Source: Halomonas campaniensis
GTDB taxonomy: Bacteria > Pseudomonadota > Gammaproteobacteria > Pseudomonadales > Halomonadaceae
NCBI RefSeq assembly: GCF_002211105.1
Contig: NZ_JPUA01000034.1
Coordinates: forward strand, 608,053-672,052
Direction of reading: 5' to 3'
Length of the DNA: 64,000 bases
Under the pieces are notes generated by a model. That model did no database searches. It had not been told where the DNA came from and worked only from the letters and a program-made list of their open reading frames with translations. Within the stretch, counting starts at the first letter, position 1. Each line of letters begins with the position of its first letter. A program made the translations under genes and the position numbers. Below are positions 26,574-35,986 of this stretch, piece by piece.

Positions 26574-27418
26574 TCCGCGTCGGATTCCGTTGGCTTGAAC
26601 GCGGTTTATGCCGCCATCCAGAGATCGCCACTCTCTCAGGTGGAAGCCTATGTGCGGTTGATTTTCCCGCCATGGTGGGTGTGATTGATCACCCGACGCG
26701 GGGTATTTTGTTGTTCGATACCGGCTATGATCCTGCTTTTATTGATGCAACCGAGACGTTTCCCGAGCGGTTCTATCGCTGGATAACGCCGGTCAACATT
26801 GATGCGCAGCAGGCGTGGAGCGCCTGGCTCGCTACCCATGGGATTGAAGACAGCGCGATTGTTGGCACCATTATCTCGCATTTTCATGGCGACCACGTCG
26901 CGGGAATGACCCACCTTGCCCAGCGGCCGGTCTACTGCGCCCGTGCGGGCCTATCCGAATTGCGTCGGCCGGGTCGCTTTGGCCGCGTGCGCCAGGGCCT
27001 GCTGCCTGCGTTGGTTCCCCAGGCGGCCGATGCTAACGCTCGCTTTTTCGAAGATGCGCCATCAATGGCGCTACCCAGCGGGTTCGCGCCCTTTAGCGAA
27101 GGTCGTGACATCCTGGGTGACGGTAGTCTGATCGCCGTCGAACTGCCCGGTCATTGCGTCGGCCACTGGGGGCTGGCACTGCGCACCACCGACGATCGCC
27201 AGGTCTTGCTGGCTGCCGATGCGGTGTGGCTTGGCAAGTCAATCACGCAGCGCCGACCGCCGCCGCGGCTGACCACCGCACTTCTCGGCGATACCCGGCG
27301 TTATCGCGCTACGCTAAACCTGTTGAGCGAGGCGGCGTGCTGCAATGGCGACTTGGTCATCCTACCTTCGCATTGCGCTGCCAGTGCCAAGCGCTTTAGC
27401 GGCCATGATGCGAACTGA
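26570..27418 (+). CDS. Metallo-beta-lactamase-fold hydrolase
   Basis: 282 residues. Zinc motif H104-F-H106-G-D108-H109, then GHCVGH, the bridging Asp in LLAADAVW and the last His in LPSHC: a complete dinuclear site of the lactonase/thioesterase type. Cytosolic, no signal. ATGA overlap with the gene before it. In this operon a thioester or lactone hydrolase role is plausible, but the substrate is unknown. Confidence 0.82.
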   Translation: MIRVGFRWLERGLCRHPEIATLSGGSLCAVDFPAMVGVIDHPTRGILLFDTGYDPAFIDATETFPERFYRWITPVNIDAQQAWSAWLATHGIEDSAIVGTIISHFHGDHVAGMTHLAQRPVYCARAGLSELRRPGRFGRVRQGLLPALVPQAADANARFFEDAPSMALPSGFAPFSEGRDILGDGSLIAVELPGHCVGHWGLALRTTDDRQVLLAADAVWLGKSITQRRPPPRLTTALLGDTRRYRATLNLLSEAACCNGDLVILPSHCAASAKRFSGHDAN

Positions 27419-28643
27419 CCGGGTCTTAGCCGCGTGGATACGAACGCGGCGTGCGCTGAGCATGTCGCCGACGCAACTGGCTGCGCGGCGAACAAGCATG
27501 TGGCGCAAGCTGCAGCCTGTCATCGCTCGTACGCCCGCACTGGCACACTATGCTGGGCGCGATCTGGCTGAGTTTCCGGTCACTGACATCGCGGATCTTC
27601 GTGCTGATTACGGTGCCTGGAACAGCCTAGGTATGAGCGATGGGGAGCTGCGCGGGTTGGCCGCCGCCGCAGAGCAAGGCACAGCCGTTGGCGAACTGTC
27701 GGCAGGCTGGTCGACCGGAACGGGAGGCGGTGCGCGAGGGCTGTTCCTCGCCAGCCCCGCAGAGCGTGCCGACTACATCGGCCAGAGCCTGGCTCGGCTG
27801 CTACCGGCGCGTGCCTTGTTCAAGCGCCAGCGGCTCGCTCTGCATTTGCGCGCCAGTAATGCGCTCTACAGCGATGTGGGGCGAGGGCGGTTTACGTTTG
27901 CCCATTTCCCCCTCGAAGCGTCGATTGAACAGAGCGTTGCAGAATTGGCGCAGTTCGAGTCGACGATCCTGATCGCACCGCCCCATCGGCTGGCAGCCTT
28001 TGCCCAAGCAGGGGCGCATTTCTCCTCGCTGCAATACCTGTTTTGCGGCAGCGAACCGGCCGGTGACGCGGAGCGCCACTTCTTTACTGAGCGGCTGGGG
28101 GTAAAGCCACGCCAAATATACCAAGCGACCGAAGGGTTTTTGGCCGCTGAGTGTGCGAACGGCCGGCTGCATCTTAATGATCATGCGATGGCTATCGAGC
28201 TTGAGCCGGTTCCCGGCACGCCCGGCTATCGACCGATCATTACCGACCTTCGCCGCACCAGCCAACCGATTGTCCGCATTCGCGGTGACGATTATCTGGA
28301 GCTCGACGCTTGTCCCTGCCCGTGCGGTTTTGCGGGTCGCGTCATCCATGCGCCGCAAGGCCGGGTGAACGACATCTGGCGTTTTGAGGGTCGCACCGTT
28401 ACGCCACCTCAAGTGGTAGCCGCGCTTGAGACGGTGCTGGGGGGCGACAAGATCTGGCAGGCCGAAGCAGGGCCTGAACGCGTCGTACTGAATTTGTCAC
28501 CGCTTTGCCCAGCCGCGATTTCAAACACGGCTGCACGGGCGCTGAGCCAAGCATGCGATTTACCGGTGCCGGTTGAGGTCTTTCATGATCTAAGCGCGTG
28601 GAGCGGCCCCAAGCGCCGTAAGGTAGTGTGGCGCGATGGCTAG
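27405..28643 (+). CDS. CapK/F390-synthetase-like adenylate-forming enzyme
   Basis: About 412 residues of the phenylacetate-CoA-ligase/CapK group. N-terminal RKLQPVIARTPALAHYAGRDLAEFPVTDI, phosphate-binding SAGWSTGTGGGARG, adenine motif IYQATEGF, a later RGDDYLEL and a Cys-rich CPCPCGF. It should activate a carboxylate with ATP. Starts at 27405 or 27408, within the MBL frame, so translationally coupled; no clear Shine-Dalgarno. A tempting OleC counterpart but a different fold family member. Confidence 0.78.
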   Translation: MMRTDRVLAAWIRTRRALSMSPTQLAARRTSMWRKLQPVIARTPALAHYAGRDLAEFPVTDIADLRADYGAWNSLGMSDGELRGLAAAAEQGTAVGELSAGWSTGTGGGARGLFLASPAERADYIGQSLARLLPARALFKRQRLALHLRASNALYSDVGRGRFTFAHFPLEASIEQSVAELAQFESTILIAPPHRLAAFAQAGAHFSSLQYLFCGSEPAGDAERHFFTERLGVKPRQIYQATEGFLAAECANGRLHLNDHAMAIELEPVPGTPGYRPIITDLRRTSQPIVRIRGDDYLELDACPCPCGFAGRVIHAPQGRVNDIWRFEGRTVTPPQVVAALETVLGGDKIWQAEAGPERVVLNLSPLCPAAISNTAARALSQACDLPVPVEVFHDLSAWSGPKRRKVVWRDG

Positions 28644-29796
28644 ACGCGTGCTTATTACCGGCGCCCGGGCAGTTGCCGCGCTGGATCTTGCCCGGGATTT
28701 CGCCGCGGCCGGATGGGAGCCGCATCTGGCTGACAGTGTACCGGTGCGTATGGTGGGCTGGTCGAAAGCCCCTGCGCAGGTTCACCGCTATCCCGCGCCC
28801 CGGCAGCAGGGCGCAGCCTTCCGCGCGCGTATTGTCGAGCTAGTCGATACCTTCGGTTTCGAGCGGGTGGTGCCGACCTGTGAAGAGGTTTTCCATCTTG
28901 CGGCGCCCGCCCTTCAACGCCGATTGGGTGAGCGCCTGTTTATGCCTAACCTTGCGACGTTGCGCCAACTGCACGACAAGTTCGCCTTTGCACGCCACTG
29001 CGGAGAATGGGGCCTACCTGTGCCGGAAAGCCATCCGATAGATTGCATAGAAGAGCTGGAACGCTTCGCTAGCAGAAGTCGCAAGTGGGTATTCAAACCG
29101 CGCTTCAGCCGATTTGGTGATAGAGCACTGGTCGCCCCTGACCGGCGTGCGTTGGCCGCTATTACACCCAGCCCCGACGCACCCTGGATGGCACAGGCGC
29201 GTATCCACGGCGAAGAAGTCTGCTTTCATGGCGTGGCGCATCGGGGAGAGTTGGTTGCCTTTGCAGCCTACCGTTCCAGCTGGCGCCTGGGCGGGGGAGC
29301 TGGCTATGCTTTTGATCCTGTCGCTGATCACCATCGCGAAGCGCTGCGCACAATGGCTGCTCGCCTGGCGCAGTGCGCCAATATTCACGGGCAGTTCGCC
29401 TGCGATGCAATGTTCGATGAAGCTGGCGCTGCCTACTTGCTTGAATGCAATCCGCGCGCGACCAGCGGTGTGCATCTGCTCACTGGTGCCGGTCATCTGG
29501 CCCATGCAATCGGTGACGGGATCGCCGCACCTGAAGCCGCGCCACGCACTCTTTATCTTGGCCCAGCGATGGTTGCATTTGGCCTGCCGCAGGCGTTGCG
29601 TGGTGCGCGTATGCGCGATTGGTGGCGCTGCGTTGCTACCGGGCGCGACGTGGTGTCTCGGCCTGGCGATCGCTGGCCTTTGCTTGGTGCGCTTTGCGAT
29701 GCCGCCTCTTTCGCCCTGACGGGGTTCAAACACACTATCTCGACAAATGCCGCCACCACTTACGATCTCGAGTGGAATGGTGAGGAGTTGCCTTAA
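28636..29796 (+). CDS. ATP-grasp ligase
   Basis: 386 residues. N-terminal Rossmann-like domain (RVLITGARAVAALDLARDF), central ATP-binding part (KWVFKPRFSRFGDRALV, MAQARIHGEEVCFHGVA) and the Mg-binding strand YLLECNPRATSG at about residue 268. This is a carboxylate-amine/thiol ligase architecture as in carbamoyl-phosphate synthase or peptide-ligase relatives. Overlaps the upstream stop by 8 bases. Likely joins an amine or other nucleophile to the pathway acid. Confidence 0.82.
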   Translation: MARRVLITGARAVAALDLARDFAAAGWEPHLADSVPVRMVGWSKAPAQVHRYPAPRQQGAAFRARIVELVDTFGFERVVPTCEEVFHLAAPALQRRLGERLFMPNLATLRQLHDKFAFARHCGEWGLPVPESHPIDCIEELERFASRSRKWVFKPRFSRFGDRALVAPDRRALAAITPSPDAPWMAQARIHGEEVCFHGVAHRGELVAFAAYRSSWRLGGGAGYAFDPVADHHREALRTMAARLAQCANIHGQFACDAMFDEAGAAYLLECNPRATSGVHLLTGAGHLAHAIGDGIAAPEAAPRTLYLGPAMVAFGLPQALRGARMRDWWRCVATGRDVVSRPGDRWPLLGALCDAASFALTGFKHTISTNAATTYDLEWNGEELP

Positions 29797-30809
29797 TGAC
29801 ATTCCCCCAGTCAGTCCGCGATGCCTGGCACCTGGTTGCCTTATCGAAAGACCTGAAACGCGGCAAAGCGCAAAAAGTTATGTGTTGCGATACACCGGTT
29901 GCACTCTTTCACAGCGAAGAGGGGATTGGCGCCTTGGTCGATCGCTGCCCGCACCGCAATTACCCACTTTCTGAAGGGCGTGTGCACAAGGGGGCACTCG
30001 AGTGCCCTTACCACGGCTGGCGCTTCGCAAGCGATGGAACCTGTATCGAAGTGCCCGGTTGTCTGGTCGATACTACCCATGAACAACGGCTGAAGGCTGA
30101 GGCACTGCGCGTGGTTGAGCGGCACGGAGGGATCTTTGTGGCGCTTTCTGACGCGGCACCGCCCGAGCCTGTATTACCGCCTGATTTTGGCAACCCTGAA
30201 CTCGATCATTTCTGGTGGCAACAAGGTACCTGGGTTGGGCGTGCCTACGATGCGGTTGAAAACGTGATGGATCCGTTCCACACCAATCACCTCCATCATG
30301 GTTTTATTCGCCGACGGGATCGACGCTTGCCAGTGGAGCTGATTGTTACCAGTCACGGCGATGGGATCGATATGGCCATCGAGCAAACCCAGCCCGATTA
30401 TGGCCTGATGTCGCGCTTTTTGGAGCGCGACCGCTCGCGCAGCGTCTCGCGCTACTATCCGCCCACCACGGTGCAAGCACGGTGGGAAGGCGAGACCAAG
30501 CTAACCCTATGTGTCACCGCCATTTTTACGCCAGCGACGGGAAACAGTTTCACGCCTTTCGCGCGCTTTTCGACGCCCAAGGGGTTGGCACCAAGCTGGC
30601 TCAAACAGGCGGCCATTCGGTTGTTCCTGGCCCCAGTGGTCTCGCAGGATCGTCGCGCACTAGAGCGCCAGCACGAAGTAATGTCTCACTTCGGACAACC
30701 TAAATTCATCTCTGGGCCTGGCGATATTCTCAAAACTCGATTGCATCGCCTCTGGAACGGTGAGCAGTTAGAGCCTGGCACTGATCCAGCCGTTGAGGTA
30801 AGGCTTTAG
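29796..30809 (+). CDS. Rieske non-haem iron oxygenase, alpha subunit type
   Basis: 337 residues. N-terminal Rieske 2Fe-2S site C51-P-H53 ... C70-PY-H73, catalytic iron site N155-x2-D158-x2-H161-x4-H166 (VENVMDPFHTNHLHHGF). This is the vanillate O-demethylase/KshA-like layout. TAATG overlap with the ATP-grasp gene and GAGGAG before the ATG. No reductase or ferredoxin is in the operon, so electrons must come from elsewhere. Tailoring hydroxylation or desaturation is expected. Confidence 0.88.
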   Translation: MTFPQSVRDAWHLVALSKDLKRGKAQKVMCCDTPVALFHSEEGIGALVDRCPHRNYPLSEGRVHKGALECPYHGWRFASDGTCIEVPGCLVDTTHEQRLKAEALRVVERHGGIFVALSDAAPPEPVLPPDFGNPELDHFWWQQGTWVGRAYDAVENVMDPFHTNHLHHGFIRRRDRRLPVELIVTSHGDGIDMAIEQTQPDYGLMSRFLERDRSRSVSRYYPPTTVQARWEGETKLTLCVTAIFTPATGNSFTPFARFSTPKGLAPSWLKQAAIRLFLAPVVSQDRRALERQHEVMSHFGQPKFISGPGDILKTRLHRLWNGEQLEPGTDPAVEVRL

Positions 30810-30810
30810 C

Positions 30811-32622
30811 TTAATTAATCCGGGCACCGCTTGCCTCTGCGCGGGCTTGTATTTGTTGCCTGACGCTTTCGAGGGTGGGCCGCAGGCTGTATAGGCAGTT
30901 GCCACTCTGGTAGGCATTTAACGACCCTGGTATGGGCTGTAAATCGGTTGACGGTTTGGTATATCGACAGTCGTCAGAATTTTCATCCTGCGCTGCGCCT
31001 AGCTCTGTCAGCGTGCCTAGATGCTGCCAGCCTGCATTGTGCTCGGTATAGACCTGTCCATGCGAGCTGTAGGGCGCGTAGATAAGCCATTGGAATCCTT
31101 GTTCATTGCTTACCTGCAACGCTTGGCAGGGTTCAACTTGGCTAAGGCAGACTGAGCCCTGCTCAATTAACAAGGTGAGCAGTGGCTCGGGTAGCGTGGC
31201 GTCTTCAGGGTTCACGCTAAACTGCTGGGCGACATCATTCAGGTTGTGGGTATCCACTAGAGGATCCTGGTTCCAACGGTTGGTTTGCTTTAGCGACAGC
31301 TCAATACGCCGTGTCAGCCCAGGTCGCGATTGGGCAAACTCGCTGTCAGCGAGTGCTTGTAATGCCAAACTGCCCGGCTGGCCGAGGTGAAAGCGTAGAT
31401 AGCGGTAGTCAAAAGCATCCACAGTGGTGCGTCCGTCTATCAACCGCTTGACCTGATGCTGGGCCACCCAGTGGCGCATATCCGCCAGTGGCGTATTAAC
31501 TACGATCAGCGCCCCGGCCACCAGCAGGGCTAGGCCAATATTGGCGCGCTGCATACTGGGGAGCGCCGCCTGTCTCCGCCAGAGTAGAAGCAGGCTGTAG
31601 CTGAAGGTAAACGCTGCCGTCAGTGCCTGCAGCAGTGCCGCCCAGAGCCTATCCAAGCTGAGTCCATATTGGTCGATTCGTAGCCAGAGCGCCCAGGCGG
31701 CCAGCAGGCTACCTATCGGCAGCAATACGACGGCGAGCATAACGGCACTGCGTAGCCAAATAGGGTAGGGCAGCTTGTTATCGATTTGATAGAAAACGGC
31801 GTTGAAGAACAGCAGCAGGGTCAGCATCAGCGCCATAAGTATTTGCGCGGCTCTGCCGGTATCCCATATCGGCTGTAGCCCGGTCCAGGGCAGCACGGCA
31901 AAGAACATCAATACGATTAGGGCGACCAGCGGCAGTAGCGCCTTGATAAGCGCTTCGCACATCAGTCTTACGCTCGCGATAAAGCGAAAGCGATTGCGGA
32001 TCATCACCAGCCCCATGCCAATCACCAGCCAGGTGACTGGATAGAAAAAAGCGGGTGTTTGGAACAATGTTTTGAAAAAGTCTAAGCCAATGGCTGAAAA
32101 GAGCGCTGCCCACAAAGATAGCAAGCTCCAAAAAACGCCAATGAACAGGCCTAGCTGGGCGATTGTCAGGGCGTGCTCCCATGAGTAATCCAGCATGGGC
32201 TGATAGGTTTTTGGCCAAGTCCTACTGGCGGCGCTGCTACGAAAGAACAGCGCAAGAATAAACAAGGCAACTCCTACGGCCATGCAAAAGGCAAAGGTAA
32301 ACGGGTGACCTCCCCACTGCTGCGGCTCGGGCACCTGCTCAACCCAGCCAAGGTGCCAGCCCAGCAAAAACAGTAGGGGAGCCAGCAGCAGCGGTAGGAG
32401 GTTGATACGATCACGCAGTCGCACGATGCTGATCAGATAGAAAGCTGGCAAGGTGACTGCGACGGTGTAGAGCGCCTTAAGCCAGCGCTGGTCGGCGACC
32501 AGCCAGTACTCATGGTCGATAGCCAAATGCAGCGCATAGAGCGCACAGCCCTGTACAAAGGCGAGAAAAATCAAGCCCAGACTGGTGGCCCGGTCCAGGG
32601 TATTTAGGCGATTATCGTCCAT
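30811..32622 (-). CDS. DUF4153 membrane protein
   Basis: 603 residues: about ten N-terminal helices (residues 15-390) followed by a soluble C-terminal domain of about 200 residues, as in DUF4153 proteins. Convergent with the Rieske gene, only one base between the stops, so read-through interference is likely. Function unknown; inner membrane. Confidence 0.8.
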   Translation of the reverse strand: MDDNRLNTLDRATSLGLIFLAFVQGCALYALHLAIDHEYWLVADQRWLKALYTVAVTLPAFYLISIVRLRDRINLLPLLLAPLLFLLGWHLGWVEQVPEPQQWGGHPFTFAFCMAVGVALFILALFFRSSAASRTWPKTYQPMLDYSWEHALTIAQLGLFIGVFWSLLSLWAALFSAIGLDFFKTLFQTPAFFYPVTWLVIGMGLVMIRNRFRFIASVRLMCEALIKALLPLVALIVLMFFAVLPWTGLQPIWDTGRAAQILMALMLTLLLFFNAVFYQIDNKLPYPIWLRSAVMLAVVLLPIGSLLAAWALWLRIDQYGLSLDRLWAALLQALTAAFTFSYSLLLLWRRQAALPSMQRANIGLALLVAGALIVVNTPLADMRHWVAQHQVKRLIDGRTTVDAFDYRYLRFHLGQPGSLALQALADSEFAQSRPGLTRRIELSLKQTNRWNQDPLVDTHNLNDVAQQFSVNPEDATLPEPLLTLLIEQGSVCLSQVEPCQALQVSNEQGFQWLIYAPYSSHGQVYTEHNAGWQHLGTLTELGAAQDENSDDCRYTKPSTDLQPIPGSLNAYQSGNCLYSLRPTLESVRQQIQARAEASGARIN

Positions 32623-32668
32623 GACAGCTCTTCTACGGTTGAGTGGCGGCGTGGGGGCCGTAATTCTT

Positions 32669-32740
32669 CTAAGCAGCTAACGGGCTCTAAGTAATTAGCT
32701 GGCCCTAAGTAATTAACTAGCCCTAAGCAACTATAATAAC
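32669..32740. repeat. Four tandem 18-base units
   Basis: Units begin at 32669, 32687, 32705 and 32723. Each starts CTAAG and continues with an AATTA/GCTAAC-like middle and a GGCC/GGGCT end; the fourth is degenerate. They lie between the divergent DUF4153 and phosphatase-like genes. Too short and few for CRISPR; possibly protein-binding sites. Confidence 0.75.
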
Positions 32741-32848
32741 GTGAGAAAGTTACAAAGGTTGCAAAGTGCAAAGATAGATGGCTCGAAATACTGCTAATTA
32801 ATTATGCTGTGCTTTAGGCACGTCGTAAAGCCGGGCCAGGGAGGAGCT

Positions 32849-33187
32849 TTGAATCTTCTGTTTATATGCAGCGCAAATAGACTCCGCAGTCCGACGGCTG
32901 AACGTGTCTTTTCAGCTTACCCCGGTATTCAAGCAATCGGAGCTGGGACAAGTTCGAGTGCTAAAACGCCCGTTTCTTGTCGCTTAATTGAGTGGGCTGA
33001 CATCGTCCTGGTGATGGAAAAGAGCCACCGGGATGAAGTCGCCAAGACGTACGGGGAGTTACTCAAGGGGAAGAGATTCGTCTGCCTGGATATTCCCGAC
33101 CACTACGAGTTAATGCAGCCTGAACTCATCACCTTGCTCAAGGAAAGGGTTCCGGAGTATGTGCGGTTGTCGGCAGTTGAAACATAG
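32849..33187 (+). CDS. Low-molecular-weight phosphotyrosine-phosphatase-like protein
   Basis: 112 residues. Phosphate-binding loop C7-SANRL-R13-S (CX5R) right after the first strand (MNLLFICS), later WADIVLVMEKSHRDEV and DIPDHYELM. This is the short form of the LMW-PTP family seen in many proteobacteria. TTG start at 32849 with GGAGG seven bases upstream. The start and promoter region recur in the remnant at 20921-21011. Confidence 0.83.
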   Translation: MNLLFICSANRLRSPTAERVFSAYPGIQAIGAGTSSSAKTPVSCRLIEWADIVLVMEKSHRDEVAKTYGELLKGKRFVCLDIPDHYELMQPELITLLKERVPEYVRLSAVET

Positions 33188-33348
33188 CGATGAGCTGGTG
33201 CGCCGTAGGATTGATCATAGCGATGAAGAGTCGTTCTCCTCCCATTTCAGGTTTATATGAAATTATACTTATAAAAAACCTGGTTTTTTAAAGCTCTGGT
33301 CAGGTAAAGTTTACTTCGACTGCCATGAGCCATAACCAGGAGGGAAGC

Positions 33349-33942
33349 ATGTATCGAGTAGTGATCGTTCTATGTATTTTTTTAGCGGGCTGCACCACAA
33401 AACTATGGGAGCCTAAGCCAGAGAGATTGATGGCCGTTAACGGCTTCTACGTTAATAAAGAAACGAACGATTTAGTGGTCACCACGCGGAGTGAAGCTTT
33501 TTTGTTTCCCTCTCAGCAGCAACTTGGCCAGGCGCTGATGCTTAGCCGAGAAATTGAGTTTCTTCCCGAATTTAGCGGCTTCTCGCTCTCTAGCTCCAAT
33601 GTGGTGAGTGGCAGCATTAAGCTCACACTGCATGAACAGAACCCTTCAGCCGAGCTTGTCAGTCAATTAACCGCATTGGGCTTTACGAAAAATCCTGTCA
33701 CGAATGACTTCCTGTTGATACGCGAGATTAGGGGTGAGCGATATACCATTGAGGGAAGTTTGCCGCTTGAAAAGCTAGAAAACGAGTATCAAGTCAGTAT
33801 GAGCATGCCCAGGGGCCCCATCGATACAGCCGGGCGTGTTATCGCAACGCCTGTTGCCATTACATTTGATGCGGCCGCAACGGTCGTGGCAATTCCTCTC
33901 TTCGCACTCTTTGTGGTGTCACAGGGTTTGCTTGGGCCATGA
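33349..33942 (+). CDS. Hypothetical lipoprotein
   Basis: 197 residues. Signal peptide with lipobox FLAGC at about residues 10-14; a globular beta-rich middle and a hydrophobic C-terminal stretch (FDAAATVVAIPLFALFVVSQ), so it may be anchored at both ends. ATG at 33349 has AGGAGGG upstream. No family recognised. Confidence 0.7.
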   Translation: MYRVVIVLCIFLAGCTTKLWEPKPERLMAVNGFYVNKETNDLVVTTRSEAFLFPSQQQLGQALMLSREIEFLPEFSGFSLSSSNVVSGSIKLTLHEQNPSAELVSQLTALGFTKNPVTNDFLLIREIRGERYTIEGSLPLEKLENEYQVSMSMPRGPIDTAGRVIATPVAITFDAAATVVAIPLFALFVVSQGLLGP

Positions 33943-34215
33943 GTAAACATAGCGTCTTAACGAGCTCACAGGGGAAGTTTAAAAACAGCTGCCTATAGAG
34001 TCAGACTAATGCCTAGGCTTTTTTTGAACAGTCGGCGTGCGCAGGCCACGCAAGGCCACAATCTACAAAAAAGAATCGGATTCGCGTGCGAATTTACGGG
34101 TTGTAAATGAGTACTCTGATTGGACTCGTGCACGAGCTGATTCTTAATAGAGTATGGCCAAGCGTAATAGTTAACCAGAGGTTTCCTGGTATTTATTAAA
34201 GAACGGAGGTTAAGG

Positions 34216-34599
34216 GTGGGACTACTCGATAACTTTAAGAAGAAGCGTGCTATTAAAAGCTACATAGAGAAATTGCCTAACGTTTTGGTCAACGATTATG
34301 GCCGCCAGGAATATTACACACAGCTTCAGGTAAGGCGGAGTATTGAGCGCGCTGGGCTTAATAGCCAGCATCAGCACTACGCGCTGGCGATGTATGCTAA
34401 TCGTCCAGAGTTTGTCGCTTATCAGAGCGAGATACATGAAAATTTCAGCTATGAAGAGCTGCGTGAAGAGGTCGGCGGTGCTTACTTTTCGGGTAGCACT
34501 GAGTTCAACTGTTCAAGCGTAATAGCAGCGTCAGCGAGTTTTGGAGGTGATACGTCTAGTATGGATTGCTCGGGTGGCGGGGGAGATGGCTCACCATAA
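34216..34599 (+). CDS. DUF6559-like small protein
   Basis: 127 residues. MGLLDNFKKKRAIKSYIEKLPN is typical of DUF6559 N-termini; the end is a Ser/Gly-rich tail with GGGGDG. GTG start with GGAGGT upstream. Cytosolic, function unknown. The 270 bases before it hold no gene I can support. Confidence 0.65.
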   Translation: MGLLDNFKKKRAIKSYIEKLPNVLVNDYGRQEYYTQLQVRRSIERAGLNSQHQHYALAMYANRPEFVAYQSEIHENFSYEELREEVGGAYFSGSTEFNCSSVIAASASFGGDTSSMDCSGGGGDGSP

Positions 34600-34653
34600 C
34601 GCTGTCGACAAGTTCGACCCAGTGGCTGACGAACTTGCCCATGCAGTGTCTGG

Positions 34654-34944
34654 TCAGCGAGACCATAACTGTTGGATACGTCGTATCATCGACTGAATGA
34701 ACCGTCGCTTAGCCTCGTGCTGATCCAGCCTCACCCGCTCAAGATCAACGCCTCCCCGCCCATCGCGGTATCTGGAAGGGATGCTTTCCTTGAGCGAGTC
34801 GTCGGCACTTCCTTTTGGCATGTCATCGTTATCGCTGTGGGGTAACAAGTCGCGGAGTTGAAAGTTCTGCTCTTTTCTTGAGTTCAACATGTTCCTGGCC
34901 TCTATTGCGTCGTCACTGGTGACGGGATGATTGCGTGCTCTCAT
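34654..34944 (-). CDS. Small hydrophilic hypothetical protein
   Basis: 96 residues, strongly charged, ending in a basic amphipathic helix (EAKRRFIQSMIRRIQQLWSR). No family recognised; kept because composition is protein-like and no other gene covers the segment. Divergent from the LysR gene. Confidence 0.45.
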   Translation of the reverse strand: MRARNHPVTSDDAIEARNMLNSRKEQNFQLRDLLPHSDNDDMPKGSADDSLKESIPSRYRDGRGGVDLERVRLDQHEAKRRFIQSMIRRIQQLWSR

Positions 34945-35050
34945 AGGTTCAGGTTCATGCTAGTCTTGTTCTAAACTGCAAGGTATTCCATAAAAGTGAG
35001 CATTAACTTTGCAAAAACGAACAGGCAAGAGTCTCGGGCAGCCTTCTGCC

Positions 35051-35968
35051 ATGACACAGAAAACAAGAAGTCACTTGGCGTGGAATGACTTTGAGGTCGT
35101 CCTAGCAATCGCGAACGCAGGGTCGCTGTCGGGTGCTTCACGCGCTCTGGGTGTCAGTCACGCCACGGTTTTTCGACGGCTGGGTGATATCGAACAGCGT
35201 CTGGGAGTGTCTCTTTTTGAAAGAAGCCGAACCGGCTATCGGCCAACGCTTGCTGGAGAAGAGCTTGCCGGCACCGCCAGAATAATGGATGAAGCCGCCT
35301 TGGACGCCGAACGTAAAGTCGCCGGGCGCGACTTGGCGCCGAGTGGGGAAATTTGGGCTACCACAACGGACTCTTTGTTGATGGGACTGCTCTCACCTCT
35401 GTTCACGCAGTTTCAGCATAAATATCCAGGCATCGTGTTGGATGTCGCCGTATCCAACCAGCTGTTCAATCTGACACGCCGAGAAGCTGACGTCGCCATC
35501 CGTCCATCCAACGCTCCCCCTGAAAATCTGATTGGGCGACCGCTGACCGCTATTGGGCAAGCTGTCTACGCACACCGGAGCCTCAATGTGACACCAGGGG
35601 CTTCCATCAAGGCTCTTGCTAGCCAACCCTGGATTGGTTCCGGATCACGATTGCAGGACTCAGCACTGGATCAGTGGATGGCTAAGCACGCGCTGAAAAA
35701 GGCCTGTGTCTACCGTGTGGATACCCTGGTCAATATACTCAGCGCTGTTCGTTCTGGTATGGGATTGGCCGTTCTGCCCTGTTATCTTGCCGACGAAGAC
35801 CCCAACATTATCCAGCTCACTGATCCCGTCCCCGAGCTGGAATACGGCTTGTGGTTTCTGATGCACCCGGATCTACGTGGTGTAGTGAGGATTCATGCTT
35901 TTATGGACTTTCTAACAGAAGCTGTTCGTGCACAGAAACAACGCTTGGCCGGGCCATTATTAGGCTAG
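35051..35968 (+). CDS. LysR-family regulator
   Basis: About 305 residues. N-terminal wHTH (WNDFEVVLAIANAGSLSGASRALGVSHATVFRRLGDIEQRLG) and a substrate-binding domain. The sequence immediately downstream is an eroded piece of an EamA exporter, so it may have lost its partner gene. An alternative TTG start lies at 35009. Confidence 0.87.
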   Translation: MTQKTRSHLAWNDFEVVLAIANAGSLSGASRALGVSHATVFRRLGDIEQRLGVSLFERSRTGYRPTLAGEELAGTARIMDEAALDAERKVAGRDLAPSGEIWATTTDSLLMGLLSPLFTQFQHKYPGIVLDVAVSNQLFNLTRREADVAIRPSNAPPENLIGRPLTAIGQAVYAHRSLNVTPGASIKALASQPWIGSGSRLQDSALDQWMAKHALKKACVYRVDTLVNILSAVRSGMGLAVLPCYLADEDPNIIQLTDPVPELEYGLWFLMHPDLRGVVRIHAFMDFLTEAVRAQKQRLAGPLLG

Positions 35969-35986
35969 CTTGGTTCGCTAATATGT

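Noticed and set aside
24571..28643. Calling the operon oleABCD
   Set aside because: Only the dehydrogenase is a good match; the hydrolase and activating enzyme are from other families and the OleA acid residue is replaced.
32669..32740. CRISPR array
   Set aside because: Contiguous 18-base units without spacers, no cas genes; these are simple tandem repeats.
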